In this document: positions 20,401 through 28,411 of the stretch, piece after piece
How the letters are laid out: each line of letters opens with the position of its first letter
How positions within the stretch are numbered: position 1 is the first letter of the stretch
Source of the DNA: an uncultured Lentisphaerota bacterium
GTDB taxonomy: Bacteria > Verrucomicrobiota > Kiritimatiellia > CAIQIC01
Length of the DNA stretch: 64,000 nucleotides
NCBI GenBank assembly: GCA_903896925.1
Contig: CAITZM010000076.1
Location: 1 to 64,000 of the forward strand
Direction of reading: 5' to 3'
Program-made: the position numbers and the translations under genes
The notes under the pieces: model-generated
What the model saw: only the letters and a program-made list of their open reading frames with translations
Database searches by the model: none
Told to the model about the DNA's origin: nothing

Positions 20401-23298
20401 ACCGGGATTGTCAGCGTTATATTCGCCCCAGTTGGACAGGGTGTCACGGTCAGAGTCGCCGCTGCCGGTCTGGACCAGGTCGCCGAACCAGAACAGCTCC
20501 CACCAGTCCGGCAGTCCATCCTGATCGGTATCCACCAGGCCGTGGTTTTCGTAGAGGTCCAGGCCGTTCCAGGTAACGACCAGATATCGGTCCTGGACCG
20601 CGAGCACTTTCTGGCCTGTGCTCCTGTACCCCGCCTCGCTGAACACCGGCACCAGGTTGGTCGGGCTATCGATCCTGAAGATATACAGGCTCGGCCAGCC
20701 GGCGCACACCAGCAGATTGGACGATACCGTCATGGCGTTGATAGAATTTTCACCCGCGTTGAAGTGCCCAACAACCACCGGGTTGGTCGGCGTGTCGAGA
20801 TTACAGGCGGTGAACTGCAAGGTCTGCCGGTAAACCCCATACTCATCGTAACCAGCATAGCTCGCCGCGCCCAGCAGGGCATTGGACCAGGCCGCAATCG
20901 TCTTGAAGCTGCCCGGCAGACTTACCGCGACCGGCCCCACGTTCCCATCGACATCCAACGGGAAGACATCCAGCCCGAACGCGTTCGTACCCGTGTAGGT
21001 GACGGGATTATAATCCCACCAGCTGAGCGTCACATACAGGCTGCCCGCCTTGGGCAACAAGCTGACCGGAGTATTCCCGTAGGTATGCGACAGGCTGCTG
21101 ATGGAGGTTTCCGTCAAGTTGGTGGTCAGGGTTACGGCGAGCCGCGCGGTGTCAGACCAGGTCCGCGCGAAGAGGGAAGCGCCGCTCAACCCGAGCGTCA
21201 GGACGTCTTGACCATCGGTGGTGGTGGCGGTGGCGACCAAGGCCGGATGGGCCGGGTCCGCACAGTCCACCACCTGGATCAAGCCGCCGCTGGAACCACC
21301 TAACCCCACATAGGCCACAGAACCCGTGCATTGCACAGAGCGGGCCTGCTGCCCGGGCAAATAGGTCATGCCAACAGTAACGAGGTTCGAGGGCGAGGAC
21401 AGGTCCACGATGTAGAAAAGGCTGGTTTGCGATCCGCTCATCCAATCATAGCGTTGGCCCACCAGGCAGGCCAGATTGGAAGACAACAGCGCCATATCTT
21501 CTATGTGGTTGTACATATCGCCTGTGGTCCAGGCACCTATCTGGCGCACATCCAGGTCTGGCAGCCCGGCCAGCGGCGTGTTGGTCAGGTTGGTGTTATA
21601 GATAAACTCCCAATGATCGCCCAGCGTGTCCCCATCGGTGTCCCGATTCGTCGGACAGCTGCCGAGCTGGAATTCCTTCAGGTTGGTCAGGCCGTCGTGG
21701 TCCAGATCGTTCGTCGCATCGTTGGGAGCCCAGGGGTCCATGCCGTACCGGCGCTCCCACGCGTTCGCCATGCCATCGCCGTCGTTGTCGGACAGCACCG
21801 TTACCGTCCAGTTGGTGGAAGTGTTGGTCCACACGCCATCCAACACGGTCACCCGCAGATCGTGCGTGCCCGCATCGCCCCACGCCGTCGTGCGTGTGTA
21901 GCGATTGGTGTCGCCGCCGACCGCCGCGCCATTCCACGTCCAGCTATACACCAGATTGCTGCCCTCCGGATCGGTGGCGGCCACGGAGAACGCCCGCGCG
22001 CCGGTTTCCGGGATGGAAACCGCGTGCGTCGCCGGGGTCGGGACCAGGACCGGCGGATCGTTCGCCACCAGTTCGAAGGCCAACCCGGTGCCGTTGACGC
22101 CGCCCAAGGGGGTCACCCCGTAGAGCCTACAGCCGCTCAGCGTCAGCGAGCCGTTGGGGCTGGCGCCATCGGCGGTGCCACCCGCAAAGGAATGCAGCAG
22201 GGCATAACCCGCACCGCTGGTGCTGACTTTGAAAATGGTCCCGCTGCCACTGCCGCCGCCTGCCGTCGTCAGGCCATAGAGGTTGGTGCCCAGCAGGGTC
22301 AGAGCCCCGCAGGGAAAGGCGCCATCGCTGGTGCCACCGGCAAATTGATACAGCACGGCGTAGCCCGTGCCGTTGGTGTTGAGCTTGAAGACCGTACCGC
22401 AGTCATTGCTGCCGCCGGCCGACGTCATGCCGTAAAGAGTCGCCCCATTCAGCAGCAGGGAACCGCAAGGCGCGGCGCCATCGGCCCCACCCACGAACGA
22501 ATGGAGCAAGGCGAAGCCACTCCCGTTCGTACCCACTTTGAAGAGCGTGCCGCCGTTGATGAAGCTGCTGTTGGTGCTCCCGCTGCCACCCGCCGCGGTC
22601 ACGCCAAACAACAGCGCGCCGCCCAGCACCGGGCTCCCACAGGGTTGGGCGCCATCGCTCGCGCCACCGGCGAAGTCATGCAGTTTGGCATAGCCATCGC
22701 CATTGATCTGGACGGTGAAGAGGGTGCCTTGGCCGGCCGTGCCGCCAAGCCCGGTCAACCCATAGAGCGCCCCGCCACCCACCGCCACCGTGCCGCAGGG
22801 CTGGAAACCATCGCTGCCGCCGGCAAAAGTATGCAGCACTTGTGCCGCGAAGTAGTTGTTGGGATCCAGTGTGAAAACACTTCCAAATCCAGAGGCGCCG
22901 CTGAGCGCCGTCATGCCGTAGAGCAGGCCGTCCTGCTCGGTCAACCCCCCGGCGGGCTCCACCCCTTCGTAGCCGGAGCCCATGTAAAAGGCATGTGCCG
23001 AGGCCGGTCCGCTGCTGACGTCCGCCGGCAGGCTGAAGACCACGTTATTGCCCCACATGCCGGCGCCGGCCACGCCCAGCAGGTTCGTGCCGCTGACCAG
23101 CACCGACCCGTACGGGCCACGCACGGAAAATGAATCGTAAAGCGCCCCAAACGAGCTGAGCGGGACGAACTGCGCCGCCGGGGCCGATGGCCCGGCGCAT
23201 AGACCGGCGCAGGCCAACAACAGCAATCCGCCCATCCGTGCCCGATCGGCCACGCCTGCCCACCGCACATTCGAAAACCGAATTCGTTGATCGTTCAT
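14413..23298 (-). CDS. 2961-residue secreted mosaic protein: GloVer repeats, PKD, TSP3, PEGA, twelve InlB-like repeats, C-terminal propeller
   Basis: GAGGAGG sits 7 bases before the ATG and a signal peptide follows (cleavage near PAA, residue 42). In order: about seven GloVer repeats (66-413, motif LLHSFAGGxxDGAxPxGxL); a PKD-like domain (416-506); thrombospondin-3-like calcium loops (499-566 and 922-1046, DxDxDGxxD); a beta-propeller-like stretch (580-916); a carboxypeptidase-regulatory-like domain (1053-1136); PEGA domains (1149-1340); two InlB B-repeats; another propeller-like stretch (1536-1900); ten more B-repeats (1903-2586); a jelly-roll-like domain (2589-2722); and the five-repeat module (2728-2961) ending WKLKAAGR. 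All parts are typical of adhesins; no enzyme is visible. It starts 30 bases after the 306-residue module protein and is probably co-transcribed with it. Confidence 0.85.
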   Translation of the reverse strand: MNDQRIRFSNVRWAGVADRARMGGLLLLACAGLCAGPSAPAAQFVPLSSFGALYDSFSVRGPYGSVLVSGTNLLGVAGAGMWGNNVVFSLPADVSSGPASAHAFYMGSGYEGVEPAGGLTEQDGLLYGMTALSGASGFGSVFTLDPNNYFAAQVLHTFAGGSDGFQPCGTVAVGGGALYGLTGLGGTAGQGTLFTVQINGDGYAKLHDFAGGASDGAQPCGSPVLGGALLFGVTAAGGSGSTNSSFINGGTLFKVGTNGSGFALLHSFVGGADGAAPCGSLLLNGATLYGMTSAGGSNDCGTVFKLNTNGTGYAVLYQFAGGTSDGAFPCGALTLLGTNLYGLTTAGGGSGSGTIFKVSTSGAGYALLHSFAGGTADGASPNGSLTLSGCRLYGVTPLGGVNGTGLAFELVANDPPVLVPTPATHAVSIPETGARAFSVAATDPEGSNLVYSWTWNGAAVGGDTNRYTRTTAWGDAGTHDLRVTVLDGVWTNTSTNWTVTVLSDNDGDGMANAWERRYGMDPWAPNDATNDLDHDGLTNLKEFQLGSCPTNRDTDGDTLGDHWEFIYNTNLTNTPLAGLPDLDVRQIGAWTTGDMYNHIEDMALLSSNLACLVGQRYDWMSGSQTSLFYIVDLSSPSNLVTVGMTYLPGQQARSVQCTGSVAYVGLGGSSGGLIQVVDCADPAHPALVATATTTDGQDVLTLGLSGASLFARTWSDTARLAVTLTTNLTETSISSLSHTYGNTPVSLLPKAGSLYVTLSWWDYNPVTYTGTNAFGLDVFPLDVDGNVGPVAVSLPGSFKTIAAWSNALLGAASYAGYDEYGVYRQTLQFTACNLDTPTNPVVVGHFNAGENSINAMTVSSNLLVCAGWPSLYIFRIDSPTNLVPVFSEAGYRSTGQKVLAVQDRYLVVTWNGLDLYENHGLVDTDQDGLPDWWELFWFGDLVQTGSGDSDRDTLSNWGEYNADNPGSWMWRRVGLDPTRADTDYDGLSDSEEVNTYLTDPTSWDTDWDGINDLDEINGTLGYVTDPLSEDTDGDGIPDYVEIDLGRNPLVSNDVARASVSGTVTSGGAGLLNAYVELRGRSNTTYSATLTDISGVYHFTNVVAGTYYVKAGAEGYADLWHFQACPRSAATGLTLAAGSTNYGLNFALQPGQSPAYALVTSVTNGAQIYLDYQPTTNLTTTLLDVGEVGGQAASHTIVVKKAGCAQPAPIKVNAQEAETIAVNFDFTDMAGWTGGALISTVPDGADVYVDYADQKIGVTPLLVTNLEAASQAHVLLLKKAGYLEPRPVMFHVQRDTNVTVTIPLTAVGAGETLKVRTDNLPADATVYVDYLLSTNVVAALAQNLDFARPSDPHGVWWAASHSVTLKKPGSLYFAPRYLPDTTNVTDLANLLPSMAPVALVASPANGGRVTGGGTYAVGTNIQISATASNTWTFMAWSDGNTNSTRSIAVPVGWGTYTASFAHAITITVLPSTNAGGTVTGGGSLLAGSSNVLTAAASNGWRFVNWSDGVTGNPRTIVVVSNMTYTANFAALPVMGIPGLFPVATNTSQVQVGGSLASCGTNYLVGYMSDSNVMVKIVQPDGATTVSGLKVGNTGAAGVQSGGLAAVAYGTPNYLVAWTDGSLTNGENNSFGRFVSPAGALVGPVFAFTNGPVQLQGLVSDGTNFTALLKDGGDNLWGQRIAPDGTFPAAPVQVTASGKVRGATLVFGRTNYLVAWQSHEGSSQNVTDGAFLSLGGVAGAPFRISQLVSVDQNPLACAFDGTNYLVAWNHRATVPWSNSVPSNVVMQIHGRLVAPDGTLPGSEVTLRVAADYSSFPALAFGNSCYLMMWTEQASAPTFKFQFYDRSANAVALGSITNTGALLAVNSLFFDGNRFVATPTFGTFEPAVGTVWGAFITPFSTSNATVSVLASPANGGRVTGGGVYPVGGGATLTALASNNWLFTRWNDNSVVNPRTIIVPATNITYTASFAAAATVAVLANTNAGGFVTGDGVYVVGSNALLTATASNDWRFIRWNDGSTNNPRTIVVGAGGGTYTAIFAPTAVINVLADPTDGGRVTGAGTYVVGSNAVLSATASNNWRFIRWENGATNTPRTVVVPAAGATYTATFQPLGTVVISVNPTNGGRVAGGGQYLVGSNATLLATASNSWVFLNWNGSLTNNPWVFSVDSGSTACTANFARVSTVTGVASPTNAGSVSGGGQYLVGSNATVTATASNSWRFLSWNGGVTNNNPWTFVVSTSNQTCTASFLRTAVITVIVNTNDGGSVTGGNVYDVGSNAWLTATASNGWRFIRWSDGATNTPRSVMVGSADASYTAIFAPTALIDVLANPVAGGRVTGGGTYLVGSNAVLAATASNNWRFIRWENGATNTPRTVVVPNGGATYTATFQPLGTVVVVANPTSGGRVTGGGQYLVGSNATVTATASNTWQFLNWNGGLTNSSWMFSVVSGSTTCTANFAKASTVTVLATPAGGGMVTGGGVYLSGSNVNLTATAASNWLFRRWNDGNTNASRTITVPVTNITYTATFTPPATITVLGSPAYAGTVSGGGTYQVGSNVNLTATAAPGWLFSSWSDHNLSASRILSVPASNFTYVATFARGLGAALDASNLTWTTGGSANWAVQGTTTHDGVAALQSGAIGAGQQTWFQTTTNGPGSLMFWWKASSASNNYLKFYINTQLVSQIAGNVGWNQYVGFIGTSNQVTLKWVYTNSTGAASGSNAGWVDQINWMPCPYAEHVPLIFYQDPTGLLASWVLGTNASFQFARILANTGGWALKAAGDVDGDGVSDLLFETAGGATAGWFMNADGSTRGALGWPNLGSWEIKACGDFEGRGNGQVFFQNAVGVAAYWRLDTNGNPLASIVLGNMGAWKLRGTGDLDGDSKAEVFWQNAAGTVVIWYHNPDGSIRGGVPFNTGNWALCGVADIDGDHVSDLVWQNSAGQTGGWFMNTNGTARSASYWWGTGAWKLKAAGR
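15540..17590 (-). repeat. Ten tandem InlB-like B-repeats inside the giant gene
   Basis: Units of about 205 bases encode the pattern VxxxPxxGGxVTGGGxYxVGSN...W-FxxWxDG-TNxxR. A higher order is clear: four units (about 17395-16560) are followed by four matching units in the same order (about 16560-15735), for example FIRWENGATNTPRTVVVP followed by TFQPLGTVV in both. This is recent expansion by recombination in frame. Confidence 0.85.
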
Positions 23299-23328
23299 TG
23301 CAACTCCTCCTCGCGCAAAACCCTGACC

Positions 23329-24249
23329 TCAATAGGTGAACATCCAATGCCCAGCCGCCTTGATGACCCAGTTGCCGGTGCTCCCCATAAAAAAGGCAGA
23401 GCGCGCCGTGCCGTTGCTGTTCAAAAACCAGCCGCTCGTATTGCGGTCGGGGGTCTGCCAGAGCAGGTCGCTGACGCCATCGCCATCCAGGTCAAGCATG
23501 GCGCGCGGCACCCAGGCGCCGCTGCTGAAGGGCAGCGAAGCCCGGATGCTGCCATCAGGATTGTGGTACCAGATCGCAATGTCGCCGCTGGCATTTTGCC
23601 ACACCAGTTCGGCCTTGTGGTCGCCATCGATATCGCCCGCACTGCACAACTGCCAGCCGCTCATGGTGCCCAGGAAGAAGGTCGCCTGGTTGCCGCCATC
23701 GGTGCCCAGCCGCCAGTAGGAGGCATCGCCGGACGCGGTCTGGAAAAACAATTGCGCGTGGCCCAAGCCCTCATAATCCGCGCACGCCTTGACTTCCCCA
23801 TACGACCCCGTGTAGCCCAGATACGCTGTGCCCTTCACCGTGCTCTGCGTGGTCATGAACAGGACGGCGGTGGTGTAGGGGCCTGGCTGGAAGACCAGGT
23901 CGTTGACGCCGTCGCCATCGATGTCGCCGGCCGTCTTGAGCTGCCACGCCCCGAAGTGGCCCACCACGGCGGTGGCTTGATAGGCGCCATTGGAGGCCAC
24001 GCTCCAGCTCTCCACCAGGCCTCCCTTGTGCTGGAAGTAAACTCTGTTCGCCGTGGAGGTGGAGATGATGCTCGTCGCCAGGGTGGGCAGGCTCGCTACC
24101 GCGAGCGCGGCGAGAGCCAGCCGGACCAGGCCGGAGCGCAGGGCCGGTGACCCGTGCGCGGCTGCGCCGCACCACGAGCGCGCCGGGCGCAGACGGCTGT
24201 GTGCGGTCGCGTTTTCCAAGTGAAGAACCCCGTCCTTGAGCTTGCTCAT
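23329..24249 (-). CDS. Small secreted protein consisting of the five-repeat FG-GAP-like module alone
   Basis: The product has 306 residues. A long N-terminus (about 40 residues, arginine-rich) precedes a hydrophobic signal segment (LVRLALAALAVASLPTLA). The remainder is the same module as in four neighbours, with loops DIDGDGVND, DIDGDHKAE and DLDGDGVSD and the conserved degenerate second loop DYEGLGHAQ. It ends in IKAAGH plus six extra residues (WMFTY end). It shows that the module can stand alone as a secreted unit. GGAAAGGAG precedes the start and a good promoter lies just upstream, so this gene and the giant gene behind it are likely an operon. Confidence 0.8.
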   Translation of the reverse strand: MSKLKDGVLHLENATAHSRLRPARSWCGAAAHGSPALRSGLVRLALAALAVASLPTLATSIISTSTANRVYFQHKGGLVESWSVASNGAYQATAVVGHFGAWQLKTAGDIDGDGVNDLVFQPGPYTTAVLFMTTQSTVKGTAYLGYTGSYGEVKACADYEGLGHAQLFFQTASGDASYWRLGTDGGNQATFFLGTMSGWQLCSAGDIDGDHKAELVWQNASGDIAIWYHNPDGSIRASLPFSSGAWVPRAMLDLDGDGVSDLLWQTPDRNTSGWFLNSNGTARSAFFMGSTGNWVIKAAGHWMFTY

Positions 24250-24279
24250 CCCTGGCTCCTTTCCGAAAAACTTAGCCGC

Positions 24280-24308
24280 CTTATAAGCCCGCCCCCCGCC
24301 GGGGCCAA
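24280..24308 (-). promoter_or_regulatory. Sigma-70-type promoter for the module protein and giant protein operon
   Basis: On the minus strand, TTGGCC (24308-24303) and TATAAG (24285-24280) are separated by exactly 17 bases. The -10 element ends 30 bases before the start codon at 24249, leaving a short leader with GGAAAGGAG. Confidence 0.55.
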
Positions 24309-24804
24309 GAACTATTTTCGTAAAATCTTATCCCAGCAGCCAGGCTGCCCGCACGGAGTTTTCGGAAATTTTCGCCGCGAAAATACGCGAACGCGGAGGC
24401 CCGCCAGAGGACAAACCGGCTCCAGTCGGCGGCCACAGGCCGCCGCTACAGCGAACTTCAGAAACAAGTCACCAGGGCGAACAGCGGACACAACAACCGG
24501 TGGGCGGGAGCTTCGCTCCCGCGCTCATCAGCTTGTGGTGTGTCTTTCGCGGGAGCAGGAGCTCCCGCCCACAAAGACGGATCGCTCCGTGGCCGCGTTC
24601 CTGAAAACGCTGTAGGGACGCAGTCTTGCTGCGCCCAATGGGTGTAGCAGCGCTGTGTTTATTCAAAGCAAAATCCATCGACGACCGGGGCGGCGCGCCG
24701 ACGGCGGCCACAGGCCGCCGCTACAACGGACTTCGGAAACAAGGCAGACCCTTCGCGAGCGGGTCCGCCGATCCATCGGCGACGGAGGTCAGGAAGCGGG
24801 CGGC
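24309..24804. other. Gene-free region with hairpin repeats
   Basis: No convincing gene is present. It holds two copies of a hairpin with arms GGCGGCC/GGCCGCC and loop ACA (24428-24444 and 24703-24719), each followed by GCTACA and an ACTTC-GAAACAA-like tail. It also holds two hairpins on CGGGAGC stems (24505-24521 and 24549-24568), whose outer ends pair with each other (24500-24510 with 24561-24571), and a small palindrome at 24366-24382. Open frames crossing it are built from these repeats. Confidence 0.7.
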
Positions 24805-27030
24805 TCAGAGCCACTTGAAGAACTGCACGAACATTTTGTGGCGCCGGCTGCCGGCAGCATGCACGGTATCGGTCGGGTCCTCGTAAGGATCGCGCCAGAT
24901 GTAGGCGAGGCACTGCACCTCGGCGGTGACGAAATCGGTATTCTTATTGTAGTCCGTATGAACGCCGCCCGTGGTCTTGACAGCCTGGGCACAAACCAGC
25001 ACCAGCCAGTAATTCTGTCGCGGATTCAGCAGCCCGATACTGTTGCGCATGATGGCTTTTTTCCGCCAAAAATCAGACCCGGCGGCAATGTCGGAGGCCT
25101 GGAGGCGGCAGATATCCGCGATGTTGGTGTAGGCTTTGGTATAGCCGGAGCCCTTCATCCCCAAGGCAATGACCCGGTTGGCGAGTGCATTGGCCTCAGT
25201 CCAATTCACCACGCCCTTTGTGGTATCGCCCGGATAATAACCCTTGGACGCGTTGAAGAACGCGCAAGCCAGCGAGCCGGCATCCTGGGAGTTGGGATTG
25301 ACAAAACCCTGGTAGACTTTGTTGGTGGGTATGATGCTCAAGATATTAAAGAGTGCGGTGGTGTTGTCGGGGTCGGGACCGAAGAGGCGAATCGTTGTCC
25401 ACGGTTTGTTCTTGTTATAGAGCAGATAGCCCAGTTCTCCAATACTACCCAAGGGACCACACCGGACATACATCCCCGTGTCACCATCCTTGCCAGGAGC
25501 GCTGACCCGGGGGTTTTGTTGCCCCATGGAGATAGGTGTACCAGCCGGCTCGTCCTCCCACTGCAAATAGCTGCCATAGGGCGAAGGCTTGGTGCCGTCC
25601 CAGTTTATGCGCGGATCGTCGGCGCCTTTGCCCAGCACGGCCAGGAGCGGCGCAGCCACCGTGGGCGCACCTGTCAGCTTTGTTCCGATCTTGATCGTGA
25701 TGTTGGTGGTCACATCCACATTCAAGGTATTGTTATACCTGACATTGACGCCGATGTTGAGGGTGGCATCGGCCAGCGACGATATATTGGTCCACGTTTT
25801 TTGCGCCCACCCACCCCCGGCGGCCGGGAACCGGACCACTTTATACGTGTCTTTGCTCCATGCCGAACCGACGCTCGAGGCCTCATTGATGTCCGGCGGC
25901 TTCAGGGTGGCCGCCGCCGTGGTATACTTGGCGTTGACACCGACATAAAAGGGCGCCGGGTAGTTGGTGGTATTAAAGAATGGGTACCAGACCTCGACGG
26001 CCACGCTATACCGGTTTGTATAGGTAACGGCCCCGGTCTTGAGGTCCGTGCCCATAGAGAACTGGTTGGTGACGACGATCTCATTGATCATCGGAACCGG
26101 TTTGGTACAGAAGCTCATCAGGCTGCTCGGATTCAGGCTGTTGGTGACATAGTCCACGACGTTCGTGAAGAACGTCGTTTCCAACTGGGGGATTTCGGAG
26201 GTAATTCGATTTTGGTAAGCAGGGTCGTAGAGCACGGGCCGAATATTCAGAGATACATTGGTGCCTATATAGAGCCGATTCGTGACCAAGCCGTTCCAGA
26301 TATAGGAGTTCACCGGAACATAGTTGAAGGTCACAAAATGCTTGGGTTGATACTCGGCCGTAGCATTGAAACTGGGGGCGGTCCGGTTGCGCAAGTTCGC
26401 CTCGCACAAGCTCTCAAACAGATGTTCTTGGCGCATCGCCGTGAGGTTGGCCTCGCTCTGTACATCATCCGTCGGCATCGCGACCTCGCTCGGATAGTTG
26501 CCGCCGCCCCGCGCGCCCGCCACGCCGATCGTGTTGATATCCAGGAAATCGGAGCAATCCAGCACCATGTAGCTATAGCGTCCGATCAGCATGTTATTGC
26601 CCGAGACGCTTTTGATCGTCATGTTGGTCCAGCGGCATTTACCCAAGCTGCGGGCGTCATTGAGGGCGGTGTTGAACGGCCCATAATTGGGCACATAGTG
26701 GTCCAGATAGGCATATCCGGCGGTCAGCCAGTTGGAACAAATCTCGCCCGGACCGGTCGTGTAGAACGCGCCGCCGCGGTAGAATTGGTTGGACAGCGGC
26801 GGCTGCATTTCCTGCCCCATCCGGATCAGGGCGCGGGTGATGCCGGCCTGCGCGATGTTGCGGGCTTTGACGGTTTCGGCGTAGTCGTTGCTCGCCATGC
26901 GTTCGGCGCGCATGAAGGTGACGAACGACACCGACATGATGACCAGCATCGCCAGCAGCGACAGCACGACGATCAGCGCGATGCCTTGTTTGGCGGTCGC
27001 TTTATTCCTGGAAACGGGATGCATGTCCAT
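24805..27030 (-). CDS. GspK-like minor pseudopilin (large)
   Basis: The product has 741 residues, about twice the usual GspK length. The N-terminus has a short basic leader and a prepilin-like helix, GIALIVVLSLLAMLVIMSVS, followed by ERMASNDYAETVKARNIAQAGITRAL, a run typical of GspK/PilX-type proteins. The start could also be the second ATG at 27024, which has GAAAGG at better spacing. The rest is a long, tyrosine- and asparagine-rich periplasmic region with no known domain. In type II systems GspK caps the pseudopilus tip. Large four-gene prepilin cassettes in Verrucomicrobia have a similarly oversized member, so this may belong to such a system. It is the last gene of the operon, 9 bases after its neighbour. 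Confidence 0.75.
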   Translation of the reverse strand: MDMHPVSRNKATAKQGIALIVVLSLLAMLVIMSVSFVTFMRAERMASNDYAETVKARNIAQAGITRALIRMGQEMQPPLSNQFYRGGAFYTTGPGEICSNWLTAGYAYLDHYVPNYGPFNTALNDARSLGKCRWTNMTIKSVSGNNMLIGRYSYMVLDCSDFLDINTIGVAGARGGGNYPSEVAMPTDDVQSEANLTAMRQEHLFESLCEANLRNRTAPSFNATAEYQPKHFVTFNYVPVNSYIWNGLVTNRLYIGTNVSLNIRPVLYDPAYQNRITSEIPQLETTFFTNVVDYVTNSLNPSSLMSFCTKPVPMINEIVVTNQFSMGTDLKTGAVTYTNRYSVAVEVWYPFFNTTNYPAPFYVGVNAKYTTAAATLKPPDINEASSVGSAWSKDTYKVVRFPAAGGGWAQKTWTNISSLADATLNIGVNVRYNNTLNVDVTTNITIKIGTKLTGAPTVAAPLLAVLGKGADDPRINWDGTKPSPYGSYLQWEDEPAGTPISMGQQNPRVSAPGKDGDTGMYVRCGPLGSIGELGYLLYNKNKPWTTIRLFGPDPDNTTALFNILSIIPTNKVYQGFVNPNSQDAGSLACAFFNASKGYYPGDTTKGVVNWTEANALANRVIALGMKGSGYTKAYTNIADICRLQASDIAAGSDFWRKKAIMRNSIGLLNPRQNYWLVLVCAQAVKTTGGVHTDYNKNTDFVTAEVQCLAYIWRDPYEDPTDTVHAAGSRRHKMFVQFFKWL

Positions 27031-27039
27031 ACCTTTCGC

Positions 27040-27828
27040 TCACGGCACCGGCTGGTACCCGGTCCGATTCTGCAGATAGACGCGCCGGGTGAAGCGCTTC
27101 TCGGCTTTGTTGAGAAAATTGGTTTGTACGTCACTCGCCAAATACTGGGCTTTGCGCGCGTCGTCCTCGCTGAGGAAGCCGATGAGGATATCAACGTAAG
27201 CGGGCAGCTGGACGGGCACGTTGGAAGACTTGAAGTTGGGGTTATTACCGTTGGCCAGGACGTAGAACTGGGTGATGTTGTCCACCAGTACCGAAACCGA
27301 CCAGCCGGTTTGACCGGCGGTGCTCTGGAGCCACGTCGGCGTCAGTTGCTTGTAGACCGTGCTGATGACGTTTTGATCCATGCACTGCGCGCGCATCAGT
27401 TGAAAGTGCTTGAAACCATCGCTATCGGTCTGGGGGCTGACATAATAATTGATCAGCCGGGCCTCGTCGGGATAGGTGGGACTTTCGCAGCCGCGCGCGG
27501 AGACGCAGTGCAGGGCGGAATTGTCGTACAGGTACGACACCTGCATGGACCGGGGGTCAGACGGTGCCTTGTAGCTTACTTGAAAGACGAGGCCGCTGGA
27601 GTTGATGATGGACTGGCCGATCTCCTTGCCTAAAAATTCGAGCACGGCGCGCCCGTTCATGTTCTGCTCGGTGCGCCGGGTGCCGCTCGTCCAAGCCTTG
27701 CCGCTGCTGGAGAAGATGTTGGCAAACATCAGCATCATGATGCTCAGCACGGCCATGGCCGCGAGCAATTCAATCAGCGTGAAGGCCGCCCTGCTGTTGG
27801 TCCTATGCATCATGCTCTCCGACTCCAT
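27040..27828 (-). CDS. GspJ-like minor pseudopilin
   Basis: The product has 262 residues with a type III (prepilin) signal: RAAFTLIELLAAMAVLSIMM, where cleavage by prepilin peptidase is expected before the Phe. The first residue after the Phe-Thr-Leu-Ile motif keeps the conserved Glu. The helix region then reads FLGKEIGQSIINSSG, and the length fits GspJ. Two in-frame ATGs at 27813 and 27810 have a better-spaced GGAG than 27828, so the true start may be there. In the family GspJ joins GspI and GspK at the pseudopilus tip, which fits the order here. Confidence 0.75.
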   Translation of the reverse strand: MESESMMHRTNSRAAFTLIELLAAMAVLSIMMLMFANIFSSSGKAWTSGTRRTEQNMNGRAVLEFLGKEIGQSIINSSGLVFQVSYKAPSDPRSMQVSYLYDNSALHCVSARGCESPTYPDEARLINYYVSPQTDSDGFKHFQLMRAQCMDQNVISTVYKQLTPTWLQSTAGQTGWSVSVLVDNITQFYVLANGNNPNFKSSNVPVQLPAYVDILIGFLSEDDARKAQYLASDVQTNFLNKAEKRFTRRVYLQNRTGYQPVP

Positions 27829-27856
27829 AAAAGCCCCGTCGCGTTCCGGCGACCGG

Positions 27857-28411
27857 CTACCTGACCATCTGGATCACTTCCGTGTAAAAACTTTGGGTCG
27901 TGGCCGCCCCATAGAGGCCGTTGATCACATCCAGTTTCACCGACGCCACCTGGTCAGCCAGATTGCCCGGCAAGGCGGCACCCGTCGTGAAATCTTTGTA
28001 TTGGTCGATGGACAGCCGGTAGCGGCAGGCGAAATCCACGTTGGTTTCAAAGGAATAGAAATAATTGAGGTAGGTCGTGGTATGCTTGAGCGGGGTCTGG
28101 TTTTGCGTGTACTTGTCGAAAGCGTCCGCCGCCACAGCCTTCAGCGAGATGCTTTGCATGCTCTGCCAGAATTTACTGGCGCCATTGGTGGGCGAACCAT
28201 TCGCGGCGAAATTGCGCACGCCCTCCAGGGTGTCGCTGGCAAAGATCGACGACTGGGTATAGTCCATCGCAGCCTTGCTCATATCGAGGCCACCGCTCAT
28301 CAAACCGACCATGGTCAGCACGCCGATGCTCAAGATGAGCAGGGCGAGGGCCACCTCGACCATCGAGAAGCCCGCCGAGCGCCGCCGGATGCACGAGGGG
28401 ATGTGTGTCAT
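27857..28411 (-). CDS. GspI-like minor pseudopilin
   Basis: The product has 184 residues. The prepilin signal is RRSAGFSMVEVALALLILSI with the conserved Glu at position five of the mature protein. The remaining sequence has no domain I recognise. The start overlaps the preceding stop as ATGA, so it is translationally coupled to the GspH-like gene. Its position between the H-like and J-like genes supports the GspI assignment; sequence alone would only say minor pseudopilin. Confidence 0.72.
   Translation of the reverse strand: MTHIPSCIRRRSAGFSMVEVALALLILSIGVLTMVGLMSGGLDMSKAAMDYTQSSIFASDTLEGVRNFAANGSPTNGASKFWQSMQSISLKAVAADAFDKYTQNQTPLKHTTTYLNYFYSFETNVDFACRYRLSIDQYKDFTTGAALPGNLADQVASVKLDVINGLYGAATTQSFYTEVIQMVR

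Noticed and set aside
24154-24886. Two plus-strand open frames crossing the 24.3-24.8 kb gap
   Set aside because: They cross hairpin repeats and the antisense ends of genes, with no ribosome site or motif.
24655-27633. Plus-strand open frame of 992 codons
   Set aside because: Antisense to the GspK- and GspJ-like genes, no recognisable motif, whereas the minus strand has prepilin signals.
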